Positions 31,201 to 39,687 of a DNA stretch of 39,687 nucleotides are shown here, piece after piece. Position 1 is the stretch's first letter; the number at the start of each line of letters is the position of its first letter. The DNA is taken from assembly GCA_009733575.1 (NCBI GenBank), contig ML769768.1, positions 13,341 through 53,027 on the forward strand, read 5' to 3'. The notes beneath the pieces are model-generated. The model was not told where the DNA came from, did no database searches, and was given only the letters and a program-made list of their open reading frames with translations. This stretch comes from Gymnopus androsaceus JB14. Taxonomy: Eukaryota > Basidiomycota > Agaricomycetes > Agaricales > Omphalotaceae. The translations under genes were made by a program, and so were the position numbers.

Positions 31201-33103
31201 CTGACTAGAAGTACGAGGCCTAAACAGGAGGCTTACATAAATAGTTAGTCAGCATTTAGACGTGAAGATCCTTGCGGAGCCTTTCCTTGGCTTCCAGTAA
31301 TTTCAGGGCTGAAAGCGCCATATGTAGGGGAAGTGGATAAAAAAAAACAAACAAAAAAGGTCGCTAACTGAAAAGATCTACCTGGTGGAACTTCATGGGA
31401 AAGGTAATTAGACATTTAGATTTTCTTGGCCAATGTGAATCGTATACAAGAATTAAAAAGGATCAGGGTCATAGCAAAAACATGTTTCGTTTTTACCATG
31501 AAGTCTTTTTGCTCGTCGTGAGCTTTAGCGTCGAGTTCGCGTTAGATTTCGAAATCATTGAGTACATATATGAGGATATCACTTCTTCGACTCTGTACGA
31601 TGAGCATGCTTGGTGAAGAGGCTATCATGATAAAAGGCTTCCGAGGCAAGAGGATTCTGTGGAGAAGTTGCTTGGTTGTTGGGTATCAGTAAAAATCGTG
31701 TGTTTGAATCGAGCGTGAAAATATAAATTATTATCTGCCCAAGTGTCAGTGGAGTGTCAGGTGAAGGCCACCGAATGCATATAGCATTCCAAAGAGTCAT
31801 CAAGGAGATGGTGCCTAATACCAACCTATTTGAGAAAAAAATTTGTTCCTACAAATCAACAATTATTTCGATAAATTTCAATATATTGGCAAAGCATTGT
31901 ACTTGGATACTAGGCTCATAACCCGTGAATTATCGATAATCTCATTCGAGCCTAGATCATCAACTAAAAATTGTATGTGTAATATAAAGTTTGCTAGCGT
32001 GCGTGAAGTCAATCATGAGATAATCTAACCCTTCAAGCTTTAACAAGGAAAATTGTCCGAAATATCAATTTAAAAGAGTGCTTAACCTTTTAGTCCTACA
32101 GGGTGTCTTCTCGCCCGTTATGCACATAAGTCAATAGGAACGCTTTATAAATTGCTTCTAGCCGATACTATTTTACTACGGTAATTAATGCATCTTCTTA
32201 GAATTTGGTATAAGTAGTAAATAATAAGATAAGAATAAAAATACAAGTTTATAAGGCGAGATACGACAGAATAACTTATACTAATTTAAATCTATCTAGA
32301 AGTATTGTACAAGTGAGAAGCTAACTAATACTGGGGGTCCGGTGTGATGGTCCTAATCCCATGGGGCCGGCTATAGATACAGAGCAGGAACTATGAGTAG
32401 AAATAAAGCTGGAGGATTTCTTGGCGAGGAATAGGTAAAGGTCCTGGTGGGCTCACTTCAGATAGATAGGGTTAGATATTGCGAGTGGGACGGATGCTAA
32501 ACATCTAGAGATATTTCTGAGTGGAAGACAGACTGTCCTCGTACATGGGGAAATGAATGATATAGCCCCGTAAAGTTACGGTAATTAAACTTATTGCAGC
32601 GGACTCACAAATGGATTGTAGGACAGTAGGGCAAAAGGAGATTATAACTGACACACAACACACATTCCCGGATTGTGAAAACAAACTGGAAAAAATTATA
32701 TAGGGAAGAACATTATAAAAATTAGGACTAAAAGGGACACAAAAGATGGGGAAAAGAACAGGTGGTGTAAGAAAGTAATGATATTTAATTAAAATTGAAC
32801 AACAGATATAATAAAATACTGTTCTTAAGTAGTAACTAAATAAAAATAAGATAATCTGGCAAGTTTGATTAAGTGAACAGGATGACAAAGATAGAAATTT
32901 CGCTAATTTTCAGGATTTGAATGGGAAAGTATAGCTATATCATAATAATAAAATTGCGCATAGAGGATAAGCATGTAAAATTAAAAGTGACTTGACTTTA
33001 TGGGATGGTTGCTATAAAATGGTATGACTCATACCAACTGCGTTGGATATACGCTACCTGTCGCCGGGTGAATATTACAGTTCTAAAGAGAATCCCTATG
33101 ATT
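28292..33103. other. Geneless 4.8-kb stretch
   Basis: I see no gene, RNA or element end. The longest frame (32505-32888 minus, 127 codons) is Ile/Leu/Phe/Ser-rich, typical of a chance frame in AT-rich DNA, and has no motif. A short frame at 29928-30119 is likewise unremarkable. The segment follows the N gap and precedes repeat copy B. Confidence 0.5.
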
Positions 33104-35163
33104 ACCATGATTAACAGTTTCCTTTAAACCTGTTAAAAAAATTGCGACTTGTGTCTGAATAATATTGAAGCATATTAATGCCAAATAGTCATGTTTTTAG
33201 ACTTTGATTACTGTACTTGTCAATATCTTTGGTATATTACCTACTGTATGCTGCACACCAATTGTGCAGAAGTTTTTCGGCAGATAATATCCGAGAATAT
33301 CATGAAATGTTGCACAATATTATGCGATTGATGAATTTATCATTGAATCCGTGTTCATTTTTGCATTGGATATCATAAAGATAAATGCTACGGATGCGGA
33401 GATCCAGTCAAGTTCAGCTTGTACCTAGGCTCAGAACCATCCACTATATGCATGTAAATATGACCATCAATGCAGGACTGTGCTGTAACATGAAGAAATA
33501 TTGTCTCTCTCTCAGTACAATACAGGTACCAAAGATAACAATATATTGTATTGTCCCAGTGATCATTACAGTCATAATATGGGTGGAATAATGCGGAATT
33601 TCCATCCTGATATGGACAATATACACAGTGTTCTCATTAAGCCCTAAGTCTTAACTTAACTTTAAGACTTACATTATCCTTAAGCCTAACCCTTAGCTTG
33701 AATCAATGAAAGTCCCAAGTCTTAATTAAGGACGCTTGTAAATTCATGTGTTGACTCAGCAGGTACCATACCAAAAAATTTTACTATATTAGACCTTCTT
33801 GACATTCCGAATATCTTCATTTCTCAGATTTGCCGGCCAACAAAGATGCACCAAACAAAAGCCCTTTGTGGCAATTCTTTAATCAGGGTGCTAAATGAAA
33901 CACATCTCACTATTGTGCTTACTGTTTGGGATGCATCAAGCAGCACCATCCTCCTTCTGTGTTGGTTGAGCTAAATGCTGATGGTGAAGAGTTCTTAACC
34001 TTGGTGATTCTTGGTTCAAGGATGGTATGCACTCTGTCAATGGGTTCCTTAGTAAACAGGCAAAGGAAGTGATCACTGATGAGAGTATTTGGATGAGGCA
34101 CCTGATGATGGTGATACGCCGATTTTTCGGCTAAGGCTAGAACTGTACAGAACCAATAATCCTAGGTTCTGTTAGTAACAAAACATGGTCAATAAGAGAA
34201 CTATAGTGAGCCCGAGCTGATAGTTAAAATCTACCGAGGACCTATTCTACCCAAGAGGTTGCAGAGTAATGGTACACGCAATGGTACCATACTTAAGTCC
34301 TATGCGCGGTATGGTTAGCAAGGCAAGCTTGTTGGATAACAAGTTGCTGACCAAGGCAGATAAACGAGCCCACATACCAGTTATACTAAGCTAGGTCATT
34401 GAAGGATATACCCAAGGGGTCGAAGTCTTAACGAGGCATTGCTCTCCGCGATCAGCTCACTGAGGAGTCTAAACAACACTCAAGTTTATTAAACCAAGCA
34501 AGGTGGACCAAGATGAGGAAGTACCCTAATGATTGCCCTCAAAAGTTGAGGCTCGCTGGAAAGCGCCCAGGCAGATAGCTGCGGCAGTCCAATGCGGCCA
34601 CATGACCTACTTGCTGTAGCTACTTCTAGAGCATGGAAGGACCAAGGAGTGTTTCTATCCGAGCCTCAGCGTTTTACCGAGATCCATATGTTACCAGGCA
34701 TCTAGACCCGATACCGCATGGAACTAGGGATAATAACTAGTCTGCCATTGGCAAGGAAAAACATAGAAATATTTCCAAGGGCTGTTCTGCTAAAGGAACT
34801 GGCGAGCCTTGTAAAAAGGCAAATGACTCAAGTTGATTTGGACCAAAATCCCAAAAGTCAACCCAATCGAGGAAGACAAACGAACGAGGCAGGAAAATGT
34901 CGAGGTGAAACCATAGTATACACGCATATATGGACATTATTTATCTTTTTCTATTTTACTTACTCTGTTTCATCCTATCTCACTCAGTTTCTCTCATTTT
35001 CCTATTTTCATATATCTCGCTCAGTATATAAGGGTAGCTATTCTATCTCGGAATGACAAGTTAGACTTGATACCTGAAACGCAGTTCTATCTTAGGACCC
35101 GTAGTGATTCGTACATGCTCAGACACATCTGCATCGTCCTCTACAACCTTTGAACTGGGTGGC
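33104..35163 (+). repeat. Long repeat, copy B
   Basis: This is a direct copy of 24600-26662 at an offset of about 8.5 kb, including the BED-like remnant at 33849-34132 with the same internal TGA. From about 33850 to 35110 it is almost identical to copy A. Unlike copy A it is not followed by an inverted arm: after about 35163 the sequence is unrelated to 26675 onward. Confidence 0.85.
33849..34132 (+). pseudogene. BED-finger-like remnant, copy B
   Basis: This is the same broken frame as at 25338, with the same stop after GAK. It has one extra deletion in GATGCACC at the start and one in GAAGAGTTC (GAAGAGGTTC in copy A). The start codon region is out of frame with the rest. Confidence 0.35.
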
Positions 35164-35544
35164 CTTCTTGTAACCTCGATAATACTGAGGCTGTTCATTC
35201 TACTTCCTGGCTATTAAGTCGAGCATTCCTGGTTTTCATCTCGAAGAGAGGTCACATCAGTCTTAGCACCGCAGGTGGCGCCTAACATGCACACCTTGAC
35301 AAGCCCGTTGTTGATTAGGAAGGTCTTGGACCCAAGTGTCAGCTTGGTCTAGTTTTAGGGAGGAAGCTTCTCGGAAGTATTACCTAGCTTTACCAACAGA
35401 TTCTACCCCTTGCCTGCTCTTCACTGAGTGTGTTACAAACGCCTACTTGAGTGACTTGCGTGGCGATTGTATAAGCTTGTTAGGTAACTTGCAGGAATAC
35501 CTGAGAGTTGGAGTATCATTGTGCAGCGACGTAAAGGCTCCCGA
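35164..35544. other. Geneless stretch between copy B and tandem repeat
   Basis: I see nothing assignable. A 72-codon plus frame at 35336-35554 has no motif. Confidence 0.4.
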
Positions 35545-35716
35545 GATACGCTAAGTCGTTTGTTGAGTCAGCGTACTTGACCCATGCTTGGGTATTTCAC
35601 CTCGGATACGCGAAGTCATTTGTTGTCAGCGTACTTGACCCATGCCTCGGTGTTCGTGTGGATACGCAAAGTCATTTGTTGAGTTGGCGTACTTGACCCG
35701 TGCTTTGGTGTTTGCT
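35545..35716 (+). repeat. Three tandem units of 56-60 bp
   Basis: The units start at GATACG at 35545, 35605 and 35661. Each contains AAGTCRTTTGTTG and GCGTACTTGACCC, followed by a TTGGTGTT-like end. They are diverged by several substitutions and a short deletion in unit 2. Confidence 0.75.
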
Positions 35717-36821
35717 TTCCCCCTCGATTAGTTCAGCGCGTTGTTGTACATTAGTTGGCTTTTCAAAACCTCCCTCCAAATACAAAACCTTGTTCATCAC
35801 GCACTATCTGTGTCAACTGTCAAGTGCTTTTCTCTTTAAATCAATTAGTAGTCAAGGGAACCTTCAACAACCTCCTTCCTCGCATTAAATTAAACCTTTT
35901 GGATTGAATCTGATTGGGGTGATTGTTGTTTGGTTGGTTTTCATACCCAGCACATTCTAACTCATCAATGGTGAGCTTGAAGGTTCTGGAGATGATTATA
36001 CAGAGGAGTAATTATCTTTCAGTGATGTGCAATACTTGTAAGAATAATTTCTTGCAAATTTTTTGAATCCTTAATTAATCCCTTAAATTACACCCTTAAA
36101 TTACCCTTAATAAGGTTTAAGACCTTAGGATAAAAATTTCCCATTAATAATCCCTTAGGTGAAAACACTGGATATACAACCTGTGGCCATACCATCTTGG
36201 TCTTTGAGTTTAAAGCATATATACGTTATTTGCCTCAGGTTTCCGTACCCGTATATGGACAATTCAGAGTCCTACTTGTAATGCTTAAATCAAATCTAAA
36301 GATTTCAACGTTACCCTTGGCTCCACCGACATCCCATTTGCTCCCATATGCATAGATGCATTCTAACACCGCATTCAACTCTTGGACCTCGAAGGATTTA
36401 TTTTTTACATGCATACATGGAGGTTTTGATCTCGTTTTGGATTAACTACCCTTTATTGACCCCTTACTTATAAGACTGTACTACTTGTAGTTTAAGCCAT
36501 CGAATCAACGCTGTTTGAGATTCTTAAGCCCGATTCCTAACAATAAGCCCCTCCCAAAATACTTATATATCAGATTTGGAACAGCTCAATACAATGAAGC
36601 CAGGAGCTACATAAATGTACAGCAACAGGTTACCTGGATGATATACCTATTGAGACTTAATAAGGGTTTCTCCAAACTCATCATTCATCACCTGGTTGCA
36701 ATCTGCTCAAGTTGAATTTGAATTTTCATTGAATTCCTTGTGCTTAGGCTGTGTAAGGACCTGGAATGAACACACACTGTCATGCACTACATTAGATGTG
36801 CTACATTGCTTCAAACTTGTG
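35717..36821. other. Geneless AT-rich stretch
   Basis: No gene is supported. Around 36065-36165 there is a run of CCCTTAAATTAC/CCCTTAATAAG words similar in style to the TAAGTCTTAACTT tract of the long repeat, but I could not align them convincingly. Confidence 0.4.
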
Positions 36822-37400
36822 AGATATAAACTAACTTGTTATTAACTTGAGCCATCAAAAATTTCAAACTCCGCTGACTTGCGCTAACTTGACCGAAGTT
36901 TGCCGTTATAAATACATTTCAAACGATGATAAATTTATCATTTTCGCTGCATATATGCAGTAGATCACCCCAGAATGACTTTATAAAGTCTTCCATAGAT
37001 GTTCTTCACTGTTTTCATGAGCAATACATATGTGTATTGACAGTATTGCCTAATATAATTGCGCAATATTTATGAGTATTGAAGTACAGTGTGCATGGCT
37101 ATCTCCTTGGTGGAGTGTCCTGTTCCCTACTGCATGCCTACACATTTATTCAGAACTAGATAAAACATGTAAATACCTCTGTATGCACTGATTACATGCA
37201 TATAGTCTATCAATACAATGACAACAGACTGTCAACAGTGGTGAGGAACCTTGTAACACAGCTCTCATGCTTGTGTAGTGATGTTAGTGAGACTTAAACA
37301 CTTATATTAGCTTTGTAGAGCCTTAGAAATGCTTTTATAATAGTCAAGTTAACTTTCAATTCACAAGTTAGTGGAGTTTGAAAATCCAAGTTAGTTTGGT
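36822..37400. mobile_element. Candidate element with ACTTG-rich inverted ends
   Basis: The left end contains ACTAACTTG and CAAACTCCGCTGACTTG within 36835-36905. The right end, read inverted from about 37400, contains ACTAACTTG and CAAACTCCACTAACTTG. Spacing differs, so these are subterminal rather than exact terminal repeats. The element would lie directly upstream of the copia fragment. Borders are approximate, and no coding capacity is visible. Confidence 0.4.
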
Positions 37401-37463
37401 AGGGCCCAACTTGGATTCTGATCATGCATCAGATCCTGATACACATCAATCCCAAACTGGGTA

Positions 37464-37738
37464 CATCAGCAAAACCTGTATTTTGCATTTTGATTCCCAC
37501 AGGATTACTTAAAATTCCCAGTGCTCCCAGAGCTCCCAGTGCTGGCCACCACTTGCCAGTGCTGTCAGAAATATAAAATCATGTGTTATTTCCAAATAAG
37601 GTAATCTTGCGGCCTCTGGGAGCTTCTGGGAGCTCCCTCCTGCACCGGCTGGACCATCTGAGTGCTGGGACACTGGAGCGCTGGGAACTCTGGACAGTTC
37701 ACTCAAGCACTGCCCACGTCATACAGGTTTTGCTGATG
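37464..37738. mobile_element. CATCAGC MITE inside copia RNase H
   Basis: The 275-bp element has ends CATCAGCAAAACCTGTATTT and, inverted, CATCAGCAAAACCTGTATGA, flanked by TA on both sides. Removing it with one TA restores the copia codons GGG-TAC-ATT, which proves the borders. The core is made of GCTCCCAG/CTGGGAGC words, unrelated to the cores of the other copies. Confidence 0.9.
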
Positions 37739-37871
37739 TACATTCTCAAACTGGCCAAGGGAATTGTGTTCTGGACTTTGTATCTCCAGAAAACAGTTGC
37801 TTTATCTTCCACCAAAGCCAAATATATGGCATTAAGTGACTGTTGCAGACAAATCATGTGGATTAAAGATC

Positions 37872-38658
37872 TTCACGAGTCCGGATCCCGGTATACCGGG
37901 ATCCGTGCCACAGGTACCTGGGGGTGAAATACCCTGACCTGTGACCTGCCAAAACCCGTGGGAAACGGGTCCGGTATGACTGGGATCCGTGGCAGGTATA
38001 CCTGCAGGTACCTGCATGACCTGTTCTAGTTTTTCAACTATAGATTTTAAGTACTTGTTACTAGTTAAAATGCTACTAATACTTATAGTAACTACTATTA
38101 GCATCAACTAGGATCAATTCAATGACAATAAAGTACTTATTCTCAACGTTGTCAGTACTTGTAAGTATTATATTAGTAGTAACAGGTTAATAAGTATAGT
38201 AATTTAGGTAGCATACAAGGACCCAAGGCTCTACCACTAAATGAAAATAAGCAATGGAGTTTCATTATACAGTGGTAAGGAAGAAATATTTATGGTTTCA
38301 TGTGCATATATTAAGTATTAGACTATTAATGTTACTATTACTACTTAATACTAGTGGTATATATTGGACTTGGTACTCTAATATCATATAGTAGTACAAG
38401 TACAGATACAGCACACTATTTTTGATGTTATGGTACACTATTTAGTGCTTATAGAAGTAAAAAATAGTTGGTCAAGTGTGTAAATCATTTGTCCACAAGG
38501 ACCTGCAGGTACCTGCAGGTCACTAAAAAAATCAAAATCATGACCTGTGACCTGCGGGGATCCGTGGGAACCCGGTACCGGGACCCGCGGGTCACAATAC
38601 CTGCAGGTATTCCCACGGATCTACCTGCAGGTACCTGTCCCTAACCGGGACTTGTGAA
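37872..38658. mobile_element. 787-bp palindrome-rich non-coding element
   Basis: The ends are TTCACGAGTCCGG and, inverted, TTCACAAGTCCCGG, flanked by GATC on both sides (37868-37871 and 38659-38662). GATC is itself a palindrome, so the exact border is ambiguous. Both subterminal regions of about 150 bp are dense in palindromes, such as GGATCCCGGTATACCGGGATCC-like and CCTGCAGGTACCTGCAGG. The middle is AT-rich with TAGTAGT/ACTACTA words. It interrupts copia RNase H after WIKDL. No protein is encoded. Confidence 0.8.
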
Positions 38659-38980
38659 GATCATTAATGTGGATCCTCAATTTACTTGGGAAAATCAGAT
38701 TCCCACTGACTGGATTCCCACTTCTTGGTGATAATATGGGTTCAATCTTATGTCTAATAATCACATCAGACCAAACATATTGATGTCTGATATCACCACA
38801 TCAGAGAAACTACCGAGTCAGGACCTGTGATCCCATATTATATACCAGTGGATCAAAATGTTGCAGATCTTCTCAAAAAGAATCTTGCTTGGGTCAAATT
38901 TAAACATTGCCAAGATCAACTTGGCATACACTTCATTGGTGCTTCTAGCACTTGAGCAAGGCTACCTCCACAGCCTCAGC

Positions 38981-38989
38981 AAGGGGGAG
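38981..38989 (+). promoter_or_regulatory. Copia polypurine tract
   Basis: AAGGGGGAG directly precedes the TGTTGAATG start of the 3' LTR, where the plus-strand primer of copia elements is expected. Confidence 0.75.
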
Positions 38990-39299
38990 TGTTGAATGTA
39001 TGATGATATTAGTCATCATCTTGGTCATATGATACTATCAGCCATTGCCAAGGTAGACTTACTCAGCCTCAGTAGTATCTTAGTAAGTAGCTTTATGGAC
39101 AACATCATAGGTTATGCACATAGAACATACTAGAGGGATACTACCATATATGTAACAAATACAGCACAAATGTGTATAAGGACTCCTGTAGTACTGCTAA
39201 TGATAATGACTTCTACTAGTCTTCTACCTCTCTCTATCTCAGACTATCTGCTCTACAAGCTTAACCACTTGGTGAGTGCTAGCCACTGTGTTACGAACA
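38990..39299 (+). repeat. Copia 3' LTR
   Basis: It begins TGTTGAATG after the polypurine tract. A TATA-like GTATAAGG lies at about 39174-39181, followed by a CT-rich region. The proposed end is GTTACGAACA at 39290-39299, giving TGTT..AACA ends and 310 bp. No second LTR is in the window, so the right border is inferred from the inverted ends only. Confidence 0.6.
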
Positions 39300-39687
39300 C
39301 TTTATCTTATCTCATGCCACATGGACTATTAATTATCTGTTTCTTCTATTTGTCTTTGTATATCTCGGCGCTTACTTAAGCGCGCGCTCGTTTAGGCGCG
39401 TGGCTGTGTTGTTCAGCTACAACTACTTATATACTAGTGTACAAGCCCTAGACCCAGAACCCTATGCCCTGTACATACTGTAACAATGCATGAAACTATG
39501 AAGTACAACAGTATCGACATCTGTAAGTAATAAGTGATTGTACATGTGTTATCCAGCACCGAATGCAGCATCCGAGCATGAGGTGTGATTGAAGTGATTG
39601 AAGGATGATCGAATGATCAAGACCTATGATCAAGGATCAAACGATCATACATGTGTTGATGAACTATAAAGAATGAAAACATAAGTC
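39300..39687. other. Geneless right edge
   Basis: No gene is seen. A GC-rich word GCGCGCGC lies near 39380, and near 39600-39645 ATGATCAA and GGATGATCGA words recur. Confidence 0.4.

Larger units (their letters stand above)
37408..38952 (+). pseudogene. Ty1/copia RNase H, C-terminal pol fragment, twice interrupted
   Basis: This is the end of a copia pol gene. Pieces are 37408-37463 (NLDSDHASDPDTHQSQTGY), 37741-37871 (VFWTLYLQKTVALSSTKAKY, then CRQIMWIKDL) and 38663-38952 (GDNMGSI near 38729, TKHIDV-stop-YHHIRE near 38771, then VDQNVADLLKKNLAWVKF to a TGA). These are the conserved RNase H blocks of copia elements. The usual STEAEY is STKAKY, so the catalytic glutamate is lost. The stop in TKHIDV-x-YHHIRE fits CGA to TGA. 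A MITE (37464-37738) and a palindrome-rich element (37872-38658) interrupt it. There are additional frameshifts around 38700-38770. The upstream part of the element is not seen. Confidence 0.9.

Noticed and set aside
32505..32888. 127-codon minus-strand frame
   Set aside because: It is hydrophobic, Ser/Phe/Ile-rich, with no family motif and no conserved neighbour, in AT-rich DNA near a poor-quality region.
35545..35716. CRISPR-like array
   Set aside because: There are only three diverged units repeated over their full length with no unique spacers, and the DNA is eukaryotic.
1..39687. tRNA or rRNA genes
   Set aside because: I looked for cloverleaf-like and conserved rRNA segments and saw none. 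Folding programs were not available.

Overview
The window is a fungal (probably Basidiomycota) repeat island. I found no credible host gene, tRNA or rRNA. The fungal call rests on short introns of about 50-61 nt with GTAAGA/GTATGT donors and pyrimidine-rich TAG acceptors, a Ty3/Gypsy chromovirus, Tc1 and hAT-like DNA transposon remains, and a GAL4-like cysteine pattern in an accessory gene. The phylum call is inference.

Left part (1-6424): mostly anonymous AT-rich DNA. It holds two complete and one half copy of a small inverted-repeat (MITE-like) family with CATCAGCAAAA ends, one 603-bp hAT-type MITE with an 8-bp target duplication, and diverged duplicated segments. One of these segments preserves the empty site of the large insertion that follows.

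Centre (6425-21705): a nested stack. A Tc1-type transposon with 210-bp terminal inverted repeats and TA duplications is split inside its transposase gene by a 13.65-kb chromovirus (7271-20922, GATGG duplications), and the chromovirus pol is itself split by a CATCAGC MITE (15347-15713). The chromovirus runs on the minus strand: 5' LTR at the right, an 11-nt self-priming site, a very long gag with a collagen-like stretch, zinc knuckle, protease, RT, RNase H, a duplicated integrase zinc-binding region, integrase core and chromodomain. Between chromodomain and the left LTR lies a spliced gene on the opposite (plus) strand. It encodes a protein with Zn2Cys6 cysteine spacing, coiled coils and an acidic tail, and a TATA box in the LTR faces it. 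This antisense cargo gene is the most interesting item in the window. All parts carry stop codons or frameshifts, so the copy is dead.

Right part (21708-39687): degenerate repeats with 48-bp units, a zinc-knuckle remnant, a long inverted repeat of about 1.5-kb arms ending at a 25-N gap, and an almost identical direct copy of one arm plus loop 8.5 kb further on. BED-finger-like coding remains recur in all three arm copies. The pattern of copies, indels and the gap raises the possibility of an assembly artefact. The end holds the 3' part of a Ty1/copia element (RNase H, polypurine tract, 3' LTR), interrupted by a CATCAGC MITE and by a 787-bp palindrome-rich element.

Four disabled positions in different elements (two of them LTR retroelements, one the cargo gene) look like CGN to TGN changes, and all five differences between the two chromovirus LTR pieces are transitions at CpG. 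This suggests decay by CpG deamination.
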